Shown here: one piece after another, positions 1-8,293 of the stretch | Position numbering within the stretch: the stretch's first letter is position 1 | Layout: every line of letters begins with the position of its first letter | Source: Pseudomonas fulva NBRC 16637 = DSM 17717 | Lineage (GTDB): Bacteria > Pseudomonadota > Gammaproteobacteria > Pseudomonadales > Pseudomonadaceae | Length of the DNA stretch: 64,000 nt | Assembly (NCBI RefSeq): GCF_000730565.1 | Contig: NZ_BBIQ01000024.1 | Location: 16,740 to 80,739, forward strand | Direction: 5' to 3' | Made by a program: the position numbers and the translations under genes | Notes under the pieces: model-generated | What the model was told of the DNA's origin: nothing | What the model saw: only the letters and a program-made list of their open reading frames with translations | The model's database searches: none

Positions 1-144
1 ACCAGCTCCATCCACCTGGAGCTTATCGCCGACATGAAGCGGTTGAACTCTTTGTTCTGCAGCAGTGCCTATGTGGTACTGGGCGGCTCGGACACGGGCG
101 GGCTGATGCTCGACAGCGTGCCGGACGAAGCCCCTCTGCCGTGA
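1..144 (+). CDS. Na/Pi cotransporter family protein, C-terminal fragment
   Basis: Frame 1 is open from the window edge to a TGA at 142-144, giving the last 47 residues of a protein. The stretch with SSIHLELIADMKRLNS is typical of the C-terminal PhoU-like domain found in Na/Pi-cotransporter II-related (NptA-like) membrane proteins, where it follows the transport domain. Only the cytoplasmic tail is visible, so the transport segments cannot be checked. The gene is followed after 30 bp by the M16 peptidase on the same strand. The family call rests on this short tail only; another PhoU-domain protein remains possible. Confidence 0.6.
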   Translation, partial: TSSIHLELIADMKRLNSLFCSSAYVVLGGSDTGGLMLDSVPDEAPLP

Positions 145-174
145 TGTCGCCGACCTGAGGACCCCCGCTCACCC

Positions 175-1581
175 ATGCGTTGCCTGATGTTCGTCTGCCT
201 GCTGATGTGTAGCCTCTGCTCCTTTGCCCTGGACCGCGCTCGCGTGGAGGGCTATCTGCTGCCCAACGGCCTGCAGGTCATCCTCAAGGACGGCTACGAA
301 CGCGACCATGTGTCCATTCGCCTGGTCGTGGGGGTGGGCCTGGACGACTTCGGCTGCGACCAGAAAGAGCTGCCGCACCTGCTGGAGCACCTGCTGTTCA
401 GTGGGGTGGATGACACGGGCGAAGGGGGTCTGGAAGAGCGCCTGCAGGCGCTGGGTGGCGAATGGAATGCGTTCACGGGCAATGCCGACACCACGTTCGT
501 GATCGAGGCGCCCGCACGCAATCAGCGCAAGGTACTCGATCTGTTGCTGTCGATCATTCGCGACACCCAGATCGACGCCAAGGCCCTGGCGACTGCCAAG
601 CGCATCATCGAGCGTGAGGACGGTGGCCATTACGGGCATCTGCAGCGCTGGCTCGACCGGCAGGACATCGGCCACCCCGCCGGGCAGCAATTGGCCACGG
701 AATTGGGCTTGAAATGCCCCGAGCGCTCCAACCTCGACGACATGACCCTCGAGCAGGTCCAAGGCCTGCGCGAGCGTTGGTACGCGGCCAACAACATGAC
801 ACTGATCATGGTGGGTGGCCTTGACCGCCTGTTGCCCGCCTACCTGGAAAGAACCTTCGGCGAACTCCCGGCCACCGAGCCGGAAGACCGCCGTGATCTG
901 GAATCGATCAGCCACGAGGCCAAGCAACGGCGCGACCTGATGCACGGCTGGCTGGGCGATACCGCCAAACTCCACTGGCTGTTCATCGAGCCAGTGTTGG
1001 ACAACGACCATCAGGCCACCCTGGATCTGCTCTCCCGTTATCTGGATTGGGCAGTGTACGACCAGCTGCGCCTGCGCAACGGCCTGTCCTACGGGCCCTC
1101 GGTCCAGCGCGAGAGCTTCGGTGATACCGGCCTGCTCAGCCTCAACGCCGACCTTGAGCGCGATGATATAGGAAGGGCCATCGAGGTCATGCGGCGCTTG
1201 TTCGATCATTTGCGCAAGCAGGGCCTGGACCCGGACACCTTTGCCCGCATCAAGCAAGCGAGCATCGCCAAGGAAAGTTGGGCAACCCAAGGTAACAGTG
1301 CCCTTGCCGATTATTACTGGGGCGCATTGAACGACTACACCGACGGCCGCTTCACCAGCCCTGTGCGTCAGCTGCGACGAGTGACACTGGAGCAAGCCAA
1401 CCAGGCGCTCGAGCAGTTGCTCGCCCACGAAGGCTACATTCGTATCGAAAAACCGCTGCTTGGGTACGACGAGCTCTACGGTCTGTCGTTCCTGCTGGCA
1501 GGGTTGCTGCTCGCCGCGTGCCTTCTGCGCTGGCGTCGACAAACTCCTGACAAGCCAAGCGGTGCTACTCGGCACATGTGA
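175..1581 (+). CDS. M16 family zinc metallopeptidase, membrane-anchored
   Basis: 468 residues with an N-terminal signal peptide (about residues 1-18) and an inverted zinc motif HLLEH at residues 68-72, the HxxEH hallmark of the insulinase/pitrilysin (M16) family; the acidic stretch IIEREDGG near residues 144-151 probably supplies the third ligand. The fold is the usual pair of M16 halves, the second being non-catalytic. A hydrophobic segment near residues 443-457 followed by RWRR predicts a C-terminal membrane anchor, so the catalytic part probably faces the periplasm. The substrate is unknown. The gene sits between the Na/Pi-type gene and a DUF5924 gene on the same strand with short gaps, so cotranscription is possible. 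Start chosen at the ATG that opens the signal peptide. Confidence 0.85.
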   Translation: MRCLMFVCLLMCSLCSFALDRARVEGYLLPNGLQVILKDGYERDHVSIRLVVGVGLDDFGCDQKELPHLLEHLLFSGVDDTGEGGLEERLQALGGEWNAFTGNADTTFVIEAPARNQRKVLDLLLSIIRDTQIDAKALATAKRIIEREDGGHYGHLQRWLDRQDIGHPAGQQLATELGLKCPERSNLDDMTLEQVQGLRERWYAANNMTLIMVGGLDRLLPAYLERTFGELPATEPEDRRDLESISHEAKQRRDLMHGWLGDTAKLHWLFIEPVLDNDHQATLDLLSRYLDWAVYDQLRLRNGLSYGPSVQRESFGDTGLLSLNADLERDDIGRAIEVMRRLFDHLRKQGLDPDTFARIKQASIAKESWATQGNSALADYYWGALNDYTDGRFTSPVRQLRRVTLEQANQALEQLLAHEGYIRIEKPLLGYDELYGLSFLLAGLLLAACLLRWRRQTPDKPSGATRHM

Positions 1582-1657
1582 AACGGCGGTATCCTTTCAA
1601 TGCCCGCGTCGTGCATGCAAGGGCCGCCCCCTAGCCACTCCAAGCATTGCAGCCCCC

Positions 1658-2680
1658 ATGCCCCCAATACCCAAGATCGCCCAGCGCATCATCGAACTGC
1701 TCAAACGCTATCCGGGCGTCATTGCCTTGGGGGGCTTTCTATCGGGTGTAGGCAGCTTCATCCTGGTCGACCGGCAGGCGGGGCTTGCCAGCTGGATCGC
1801 CGTCATGCTGCTGGTCAGCTGGGTCTGGCTGATGCTCGAAAGCACGCTCACTCGCCTGTTCACGCGTACGTTCAAGCGTGAAATACCCCAGCCGCTGTTG
1901 CGCTATGCCACGCAGATGATCCACCAGGAATCCCTGTTCTTCGTGCTGCCGTTTTTCTTCATCACCACCACCTGGAACAGCGGCCAGTCGATCTTTACAG
2001 GCTTGCTGGGCGCCGCCGGGCTGGTCTCGATCATCGACCCGCTGTACTACCGCTGGCTCGCGCCGCGGCGCTGGCTGTTCATGGCGCTGCACACCCTGAC
2101 CCTGTTCGCCGCCTTGCTGACGGCTTTGCCGATCATCCTGCACCTCACCACCGCGCAAAGCTTCAAGCTGGCCCTGATCATCGCCATGGCCTTGTCCTTC
2201 CCAAGCCTGGTCAGCAGCTTCCCGGTCAGCAACTGGCGACGCGGTGTCGGCCTGGTGGTGATCACGCTGGCAGTCGGTGGCGGTGGTTGGTTGTTGCGCT
2301 CCTGGGTGCCGCCGGCCACCTTGTGGATGACCGAGGTCGCCGTGAGTACCGAGGTCATCAACCGTGAGCCGGGAGATTCACTGGATAAAATCGCTGCCAG
2401 CCGTATTCGCAGCAGCGGCCTGTACGCCTACACCGCCATCAACGCGCCGCGCGGCCTGAATGAGCGGATCTACCATGTGTGGCAGAAAGACGGGCAGGAG
2501 GTGGACCGTATCGCCCTGGACATTCACGGTGGGCGCAAGGAAGGCTATCGGGCCTGGACCCACAAGCAGAACTTCCCGCCCAACCCGGTGGGGCGTTGGC
2601 AGGTGAGGGTGCTGACCGAGGATGGCCAGGTGATAGGCGTACTGCGCTTCAAGGTAGTCGAGGATGGCGCCGCTTCATGA
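1658..2680 (+). CDS. DUF5924 family membrane protein with DUF2914 C-terminal domain
   Basis: 340 residues from the ATG at 1658; the open frame extends further upstream, but that part overlaps the peptidase gene and lacks family similarity. The N-terminal half has several predicted membrane helices, for example around FLSGVGSFILV and AVMLLVSWVWLML. The C-terminal part, with EVAVSTEVINREPGD and ERIYHVWQKDGQEVDRI, resembles the soluble DUF2914 domain. The molecular function is unknown for both domains. No strong ribosome-binding site precedes 1658, so the start is a best estimate. The gene is convergent with the SpmA/SpmB-like gene downstream. Confidence 0.75.
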   Translation: MPPIPKIAQRIIELLKRYPGVIALGGFLSGVGSFILVDRQAGLASWIAVMLLVSWVWLMLESTLTRLFTRTFKREIPQPLLRYATQMIHQESLFFVLPFFFITTTWNSGQSIFTGLLGAAGLVSIIDPLYYRWLAPRRWLFMALHTLTLFAALLTALPIILHLTTAQSFKLALIIAMALSFPSLVSSFPVSNWRRGVGLVVITLAVGGGGWLLRSWVPPATLWMTEVAVSTEVINREPGDSLDKIAASRIRSSGLYAYTAINAPRGLNERIYHVWQKDGQEVDRIALDIHGGRKEGYRAWTHKQNFPPNPVGRWQVRVLTEDGQVIGVLRFKVVEDGAAS

Positions 2681-2711
2681 GCGGCGCACCCTGTAGCACT
2701 TGAAACGCCGT

Positions 2712-3941
2712 TCAGCCAAAGAACCAGTAGCAAACGCAGATCGCTGCCACCACACCGGAAAACTCGGCCAACAGTGCACACCCCACGGCATGGCGCACCC
2801 GTTGAATGCCCACGGCACCGAAGTACACGGCGAGGACGTAGAACGTGGTTTCGGTACTGCCCTGGATGGTCGCAGCGACCAAGGCAGGGAAGCTGTCCAC
2901 ACCCTGGGCCTGCATGGTCTCGATCAGCATCGCCCGTGCGGCACTGCCGGAAAACGGCTTGACCAGGGCAGTTGGCAGCCCTTCGACGAAGCGCGTATCC
3001 AGGCCCATCCAGTTCACCGCATGGCGAATACCGTCCAACGCCACCTCAAGCGCCCCTGATGCGCGCAGCACACCGACCGCCACCAGCATCGCCACCAGGT
3101 AGGGCAGCAGGCTCTTGGCAACGTCGAAGCCTTCCTTCGCCCCTTCGACGAACGCTTCGTAGACCTGGACCCGCTTAAGCGCGCCGATGATCAAAAAGAC
3201 GATGATCACCCCGAACAGCGTGAGGTTGCCCAGGATTGAGGACAAGCTGGCCAGCGCGGCTGCCGACAACGTGCCGAGAAAGGCCATGAAGCCCCCCAGC
3301 AGCAACGCACCGGGCACCAGGTAAGCCAGCACCACAGGGTCCCATAGCCGCAAACGCTGCATCACCGCGACCGACAGCAGCCCTACCAGCGTCGACACAC
3401 TGGTGGCCAGCAGGATAGGCAGGAACACCATGGTTGGGTCGGGCGCGCCTTGCTGAGCCCGGTACATGAAGACGGTCACAGGGAGCAGGGTCAAGGAAGA
3501 CGCATTGAGCACCAGGAACAGGATCTGTGCATTGCTGGCCGTGGTGCTGCTGGGGTTGAGCGTCTGCAGGGCACGCATGGCCTTCAAGCCGATAGGGGTA
3601 GCAGCGTTGTCCAGGCCCAGACCGTTGGCCGCAAAGTTCATGGTGATCAGCCCCAGCGCGGGGTGCCCAGGCGGCACTTCTGGCATCAGCCGTGCGAACA
3701 AGGGGCCCAGCACCTTGGCCAGCCATTCGACGATACCCGCCTGCTCGGCAATCTTCAGAAAGCCCAGCCACAGCGTCAGGGTGCCGAACAGCAATACCAT
3801 GACCTCGACGGAAAGTTTCGCCATGGCGAAGATGCTTTCGACCATGGCCGCGAAGATGCCAGCGTTGCCACCCACTAGCCATTGAGCCATGGCAGATATG
3901 GCCGCTACCAGGAAAAAGCCGAGCCACAAGCCGTTGAGCAT
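2712..3941 (-). CDS. Nucleoside recognition (Gate) domain protein, SpmA-SpmB fusion type
   Basis: 409 residues, almost wholly hydrophobic, with two Gate-domain halves matching the Bacillus spore maturation proteins SpmA and SpmB joined in one chain. The segment NFAANGLGLDNAATPIGLKA (about residues 103-122) is the conserved motif of this family. Pseudomonads do not sporulate, so the name reflects homology and not role. The family is thought to be involved in membrane transport, with no substrate established. It is the last gene of a minus-strand pair with gltP upstream, but the gltP terminator separates them, so it probably has its own promoter between 3942 and 4030. Confidence 0.85.
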   Translation of the reverse strand: MLNGLWLGFFLVAAISAMAQWLVGGNAGIFAAMVESIFAMAKLSVEVMVLLFGTLTLWLGFLKIAEQAGIVEWLAKVLGPLFARLMPEVPPGHPALGLITMNFAANGLGLDNAATPIGLKAMRALQTLNPSSTTASNAQILFLVLNASSLTLLPVTVFMYRAQQGAPDPTMVFLPILLATSVSTLVGLLSVAVMQRLRLWDPVVLAYLVPGALLLGGFMAFLGTLSAAALASLSSILGNLTLFGVIIVFLIIGALKRVQVYEAFVEGAKEGFDVAKSLLPYLVAMLVAVGVLRASGALEVALDGIRHAVNWMGLDTRFVEGLPTALVKPFSGSAARAMLIETMQAQGVDSFPALVAATIQGSTETTFYVLAVYFGAVGIQRVRHAVGCALLAEFSGVVAAICVCYWFFG

Positions 3942-4030
3942 CCACGTACCTCCCCCGAAATGCCCGAATCATAACGTATCGAACACCGCCCTGGCTGCGG
4001 CCCGCCGTGAGTGTAGATGCCGCAGACAAC

Positions 4031-4056
4031 AAAAAGCCCCGACATGTCGGGGCTTT
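4031..4056 (-). terminator. Rho-independent terminator of gltP
   Basis: A perfect 24-base inverted repeat (AAAGCCCCGACA and its complement, 4033-4056) is followed on the minus strand by a run of five T. It lies just after the gltP stop codon and ends that transcript before the SpmA/SpmB-like gene. Confidence 0.88.
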
Positions 4057-4075
4057 GTGTCCAACAGGCTTGGCC

Positions 4076-5404
4076 TCAGCGCTTGGCTGCTTCACCCACC
4101 ATGGCAGCTTCAGGCTTCTCGGCGATCAGCGAGGCGTAGTACAGCTCGCCCTTGGCTGCGTCGTACATACCTTCCCAGCGGGAGATGACCAGCGCGGCCA
4201 GGGCATTACCGATCACGTTGAGTGCCGTGCGGGCCATGTCCATGATGCGGTCGACACCGGCAATGAACGCCAGACCTTCCAGCGGGATACCCACGCTACC
4301 CAGGGTGGCCAGCAGTACCACGAACGAAACACCCGGTACTCCGGCAATACCTTTAGAGGTCACCATCAAGGTCAGTACCAGCAGCAGCTGCTGGCTCCAC
4401 GACAGGTCGATGCCGTAGAGCTGGGCGATGAAGATGGCCGCGATGCTCTGGTACAGGGTAGAGCCGTCGAGGTTGAACGAGTAGCCGGTAGGCACCACGA
4501 ACGAGCAGATCGATTTGGGCGCACCGTATTTCTCCATCTTCTCGATAACCCGTGGCAGGACGGTTTCCGAGCTTGAGGTGGAGTAGGCCAGGATCAGCTC
4601 ATCTTTCATGATGCGCATGATCTTGATCACCGAGAAGCCGAACAGGCGCGCTACCAGCCCCAGCACCATGAAGGCGAAGAAGGCGATGGCGAAATACACC
4701 AGCAGGACCAGCTTGGCCAGTGGCAGCAATGAGCTGAAGCCAAAGTTGGCAACGGTCACCGCGATCAGCGCGAACACACCGATCGGCGCGTACTTCATGA
4801 TCATGTGAGTGACTTTGAACATGGTTTCCGATACGGCCTGGAAGGTGCGTACCAGCGGATCGCGCAGCTCGGCTTGCAGGCTGGAGAGGCCAAGGCCGAA
4901 CATGACCGAGAAGAAGATGATCGGCAGCATCTCACCGCGCATCAGCGCCGCGAAGATATTCGACGGAATCAGATTGAGCAGGGTCTCGATGAAGGCATGC
5001 TCATGCTGCACCTCGGCGGCGGTCGCCTGGTACTTGGAGATGTCCACGGTGCCGAGGGTGCTCATGTCGATGCCGGCGCCCGGATGGAACAGGTTGGCAA
5101 GCACCAGGCCCACGACAATGGCGATGGTCGTGACGACTTCGAAGTAAAGGATGGTCTTCAGGCCAATACTGCCAAGCTTCTTGGCGTCGCCAACCCCGGC
5201 GATGCCCACGATCAGCGACGAGATCACGATCGGGACCACGATCATCTTGATCAGGCGAATGAAGATATCACCAGCAGGCTGAAGGACGTTGCTGATCCAC
5301 CAGGCCTTTTCCGCACTGAAGTGGTTCAGGAGCGCGCCGATTGCAACGCCCAAGACCAGACCGATGACGATCTGCCAGGCGAGGCTCAGTTTTGCCTTCT
5401 TCAT
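4076..5404 (-). CDS. gltP: Glutamate/aspartate:proton symporter GltP
   Basis: 442 residues of a dicarboxylate/amino acid:cation symporter (DAACS family), an inner-membrane carrier taking up glutamate and aspartate with protons. The start MKKAKLSLAWQ aligns with E. coli GltP (MKNIKFSLAWQ) and has AAGGG just upstream; the nine residues of the longer frame to 5431 are therefore excluded. Family landmarks visible include LIKMIVVPIVISSLIVGIAG, the serine-rich re-entrant stretch YSTSSSETVLP and the helix-8 stretch NLDGSTLYQS. It is a single gene with its own terminator and a long upstream region. DctA (C4-dicarboxylates) is the main alternative within the family, but the N-terminus favours GltP. 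Confidence 0.9.
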   Translation of the reverse strand: MKKAKLSLAWQIVIGLVLGVAIGALLNHFSAEKAWWISNVLQPAGDIFIRLIKMIVVPIVISSLIVGIAGVGDAKKLGSIGLKTILYFEVVTTIAIVVGLVLANLFHPGAGIDMSTLGTVDISKYQATAAEVQHEHAFIETLLNLIPSNIFAALMRGEMLPIIFFSVMFGLGLSSLQAELRDPLVRTFQAVSETMFKVTHMIMKYAPIGVFALIAVTVANFGFSSLLPLAKLVLLVYFAIAFFAFMVLGLVARLFGFSVIKIMRIMKDELILAYSTSSSETVLPRVIEKMEKYGAPKSICSFVVPTGYSFNLDGSTLYQSIAAIFIAQLYGIDLSWSQQLLLVLTLMVTSKGIAGVPGVSFVVLLATLGSVGIPLEGLAFIAGVDRIMDMARTALNVIGNALAALVISRWEGMYDAAKGELYYASLIAEKPEAAMVGEAAKR

Positions 5405-5876
5405 GTCTTTACCCTTTGTTGTAGTGGTCATGTCAACTAACGGCTACCGGAAAACTGTGGAAACAACCCCGGGGCGAATGCGCCGATCAGCGACGTGTTG
5501 TAAGGACAGCGCAGACGAGCGCAGGGCTCGGTCGGCGAAAAAGGCCGCAACTATTGCGATGGGAAAGAGGGAAATCTAATGCCGGAAACGCATACCCCAT
5601 ACCGATCAAGCATGGGAAAGTGGAGGCATTTCGAGGGAAATAACTGACATGCGGTGCGCCGTTCGGAAACCCGAATAGGACATAAACGCCAAATGGCGGC
5701 TGGAATAGTCGCAAAAGCACGTAGGAAAAATCAGGTTGTTCGACAATCCGAATGCTTCAAACGCAGCTCGTATTGATAGCACGGCTGAGGAAAAAAAAGA
5801 CATGCGGTTGAGACAAAATGTGTCCCGAGAGGGAATTCGTGCATCGTGCACTGATATTTGGATGGCTCCTCGGAAG
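5405..5876. other. Long AT-rich gap upstream of gltP
   Basis: No credible gene is seen here; the short frames on either strand lack family similarity and ribosome-binding sites. Part of it (about 5580-5860) is clearly more AT-rich than its surroundings. It must hold the gltP promoter. A 13-base palindrome GTGCATCGTGCAC lies at 5839-5851 and a short one, TCCCGAGAGGGA, just before it; either could be a regulator site, but I cannot name one. Confidence 0.5.
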
Positions 5877-5964
5877 CCAGGTCCACCCTGAAGATCGTTC
5901 AGGGCTCTACTGACCTGGAACTTCCGATTCTGCCTTACCTGACCCGGCCCAACAGGTGGAGGCA
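5877..5964. ncRNA. Candidate structured RNA: two compact hairpins in a noncoding gap
   Basis: First hairpin: CCAGGTC (5877-5883) pairs with GACCTGG (5912-5918), and inside it CCCTGAA (5886-5892) pairs with TTCAGGG (5898-5904). Second hairpin: TGCCT (5931-5935) with AGGCA (5960-5964), enclosing ACCTG (5937-5941) with CAGGT (5953-5957). The two are 12 bases apart. A further imperfect stem near 6055-6092 (TAGAAGGCTG/CAGCTTCTA) is followed by TTTC and could end a plus-strand RNA. No open frame with family similarity covers the region. I do not recognise the family; strand and ends are unsettled. Confidence 0.4.
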
Positions 5965-6133
5965 CTCCCTGTACCCCTAGGCCACTCCGATCCTGTAGCG
6001 ATCAGAACAGCCCGGCCCCTTGGTCATGTGCTGCTCCTCCTCGGAGCGGCGCATCATAGAAGGCTGCAAGCCTACGGCCGTTCAGCTTCTATTTCATGAC
6101 AGTGCCGGACCTGAACCACACTGGTCTTGCGAC

Positions 6134-6604
6134 TCAGTACCAGTTCGGGTCCTGCTTGAGTTGCTCCTGAAGCAGGGCTTTCATGCCATCATCAGGTTCG
6201 CCAAGCCACCGGTACTGCGCATGGCGGGTAGGCGACTTGTCGCTGGGCAGGCCTTCCGGTACCTCCACCAGCATCCCGTAGGCATCATCCTTGTCCCAGC
6301 TGAATGCCACGATCAAACGCTTGTAAGTGCATTTGTCCGCGGCTTCGCAGAGCGGGCCCACGAGGTACTTATCACCGTCTTCCGTGACCGCCGACATCTG
6401 CTGAGACGAACTCCCCGTGAGGTTCAATACCCAATCGGGCAGGCGTTCCTCGCCTTTGACAGCATCCTGCCAAGATTCCCGGTATTCGGCATCGCTACCC
6501 AGCAATTGATCGACACGTAGCTGGCCATCATTGGCCGCCAACGCTGCTGCAGTGGCGCCCATCATCAGAACGCCAGCTACGGCATTGCGCAACAGCCTGC
6601 TCAT
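6134..6604 (-). CDS. Ivy-family C-type lysozyme inhibitor, periplasmic
   Basis: 156 residues with a signal peptide (cleavage after ALA near residue 23). The mature part resembles Ivy proteins, which bind vertebrate C-type lysozyme and protect peptidoglycan. Family Ivy proteins carry a CKPHDC inhibitory loop; here the matching place reads CEAADKC (Cys86 and Cys92), one residue longer and without the histidine. In P. aeruginosa an Ivy paralogue (PA5481, from memory) has the same position next to algB. It is the last gene of a likely three-gene operon, and its ATG overlaps the stop of the DUF1328 gene (ATGA). Family membership is likely; inhibitory activity against lysozyme is uncertain because of the loop. 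Confidence 0.75.
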
Positions 6605-6762
6605 CTGCGACCGCGTCCAAAGAAGAACGAAGCCACGAAAAGAACCAGGAAGACGATGAACAGGATCTTGGCGATACCCGTTGCAGCGCCAGCGATACCA
6701 CCAAAGCCCAGAACTGCAGCGACGATGGCAATGATGAGGAAAGTGATAGCCCAGCTCAGCAT
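6601..6762 (-). CDS. DUF1328 (UPF0391) small membrane protein
   Basis: 53 residues starting [20 protein letters not shown], with two predicted membrane helices and a basic tail RGRR. This matches the DUF1328/UPF0391 family (YtjA-like), widespread in proteobacteria and without a known function; the P. aeruginosa member lies at the same place near algB. The start is the ATG preceded by AAAGGAG; the longer frame to 6834 runs into the upstream gene. It overlaps the lysozyme-inhibitor gene by 4 bases, which suggests translational coupling. Confidence 0.85.
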
Positions 6763-6796
6763 GGTGATTCTCCTTTGTTTTTCAAAAGCAGGGTGA

Positions 6797-7087
6797 TCAG
6801 AACACCCAACGGTCCTGTGGTACGACATGTTCAACGGTTGCAGGGGACTCGGCCTTACCCTTCGATGGCAGCGGCTCGGCTGCCTGAACGAGGTTACTGG
6901 CGCGGGTGTTCTGGATCTGCGACAGCAGGGCGGTTTGCGCCGCTACCTGATCGGCCAACCGGGCGGTTTGCACACTGTAGTAGAACAGCCCTGCTGCCAA
7001 GGTCAGCATGACCGCGATGCCAAGCGACATGATCTGACGCAGTGGCAGGGCGGTAACTTGCAAACGGTTGACAGATGGGCGGTTCAT
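6797..7087 (-). CDS. Small membrane protein with coiled-coil segment, unknown function
   Basis: 96 residues: one membrane helix (about residues 20-40, around [17 protein letters not shown]), then a short heptad-like stretch rich in A, L and Q (about 44-60) and a polar tail. I do not recognise a named family. It is the first gene of the likely operon with DUF1328 and Ivy-like genes (34-bp gap to the next start) and has a sigma-54-type promoter about 48 bases upstream. The ATG follows GCAGGAGAAG, a good ribosome-binding site. Confidence 0.7.
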
Positions 7088-7134
7088 GCCGGCTTCTCCT
7101 GCTGTAATTTTTGTCCAGACTTGAACAAGTAATT

Positions 7135-7149
7135 GCAGCCTGCGTGCCA
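7135..7149 (-). promoter_or_regulatory. Sigma-54 promoter of the small-membrane-protein/DUF1328/Ivy operon
   Basis: On the minus strand TGGCACGCAGGCTGC has GG and GC ten bases apart and matches the consensus TGGCACG-N4-TTGC except for C in place of the first T of the -12 block. Transcription would start near 7123, about 36 bases before the ATG at 7087. AlgB, an NtrC-family regulator, is encoded next door. Confidence 0.65.
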
Positions 7150-7260
7150 GCTTTCAAATTAGAAAAAATCCTTATTTTTCAATGAGTTAAAAGATTGAAC
7201 CATTAGGACCTACCACGTATCCTGCACGATGCACCCTGGGGGGCCGTGCGAAATGCACGA

Positions 7261-8082
7261 TCACCCCTCAACCTTGGTTGCCACCTTGAGCATGTCGGCA
7301 TCTACGCCACGTACTCCGATGATCTGCCTGGCGATGTCCATCGCGATATTTTTCTGCTCGGGGCTAACGACTTCGCCGGAGAGTCGTACCAAGCCATCCT
7401 GGCTCACCACCTTCAGATTCAGCCCGTCGAGGTTGCGGCTGAAGCTGTAACTGCTTTGGACTTTATCCACGATCCAGGCATCGCTTGGCTGTGGTCCGCT
7501 CGGGGCATCCACGGGCTGGCCTTTGGCTTTGATCATGGCGGCGGTGTCCAGGCTGATCAGGTTGTTGACCAGGTACACCCCCTCGGTGGTACGTGCCACG
7601 ACGCCCGCAAGCTCCTTGGCCTCGGGATTGTCTACCCGACCCCGGAGCGTGATGACACCGCTGTCACTTTGCACTTCTATAGATGCCTTCTCGGTCAGGC
7701 GGCTCCACAACAGCCGTGACCGTATGACCGCCGTCAGCGTCACGTCTTCCGTGCGCCGGGCATAGGCTCGCAACGCCAGCGGTCGCTCAACCAGCTCAGG
7801 ATTGACCTTTACCTGATTGTCGACCTTCTCGATACCTGAAGTGGCCAAGGCCACTTCCTCGACCAAACGGCGCTCAACCTCATTTTCGACCTCCCCAGCC
7901 AAACGCGCCGATGCGCCGTCGACCTCAACGGTGATCCGATAAGGGTTGAGGATCCGGTTCAGGGACACTGCCGTCTGCAGCGAACCTTCCAAGCGAGCAT
8001 CGTGAACAGGATCTCCACTCGCCACAGCGACGAAGGGCAGCAAACTGACCGCTAGCGCAAGCGCGCGAAAGGGGAAGGGCAT
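7261..8082 (-). CDS. Periplasmic protein with three BON domains (OsmY-like)
   Basis: 273 residues with a signal peptide (cleavage near VAVASG, residue 22) followed by three BON-type repeats (roughly residues 30-95, 110-180 and 200-270), each with the pattern of a short helix and a strand pair around VRLSGEV, ITLRGRV and ARLAGEV. BON domains are thought to bind phospholipid or envelope surfaces; OsmY is the best known example and protects against osmotic and envelope stress. The start is set at the ATG preceded by AAAAGGAG. The gene is divergent from algB and has a near-perfect sigma-54 promoter. Confidence 0.85.
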   Translation of the reverse strand: MPFPFRALALAVSLLPFVAVASGDPVHDARLEGSLQTAVSLNRILNPYRITVEVDGASARLAGEVENEVERRLVEEVALATSGIEKVDNQVKVNPELVERPLALRAYARRTEDVTLTAVIRSRLLWSRLTEKASIEVQSDSGVITLRGRVDNPEAKELAGVVARTTEGVYLVNNLISLDTAAMIKAKGQPVDAPSGPQPSDAWIVDKVQSSYSFSRNLDGLNLKVVSQDGLVRLSGEVVSPEQKNIAMDIARQIIGVRGVDADMLKVATKVEG

Positions 8083-8121
8083 GTCGTACTCTCCTTTTGT
8101 AGGCAAAATCTGAAACTCTTC

Positions 8122-8136
8122 GCAACCAATGTGCCA
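8122..8136 (-). promoter_or_regulatory. Sigma-54 promoter of the BON-domain gene
   Basis: The minus strand reads TGGCACATTGGTTGC: a full TGGCAC (-24) and TTGC (-12) with exact GG-N10-GC spacing. The start of transcription would fall near 8110, leaving a leader of about 28 bases with AAAAGGAG before the ATG at 8082. It lies in the region shared with algB. Confidence 0.78.
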
Positions 8137-8293
8137 ACCACCCTCTCTAAGCAAATCGCCAGTCCCCCGGGACTTTTGAGCATGCTGGTCGACTCGCTGG
8201 CGTGCAAAGGGCAGAATCCTTCAGAATTGACCATGCAACTTGCCCGATTTTTCCCACACTAAACAAAGATATTTCCCAAAGGAGCGCAGGTAC

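Noticed and set aside
169..1575. 468-codon open frame on the minus strand
   Set aside because: Mirror of the M16 peptidase gene, which has a signal peptide and zinc motif; no similarity in the mirror.
5606..5965. 119-codon minus-strand frame in the gltP gap
   Set aside because: No ribosome-binding site, no family, biased amino acid make-up; it also crosses the hairpin region.
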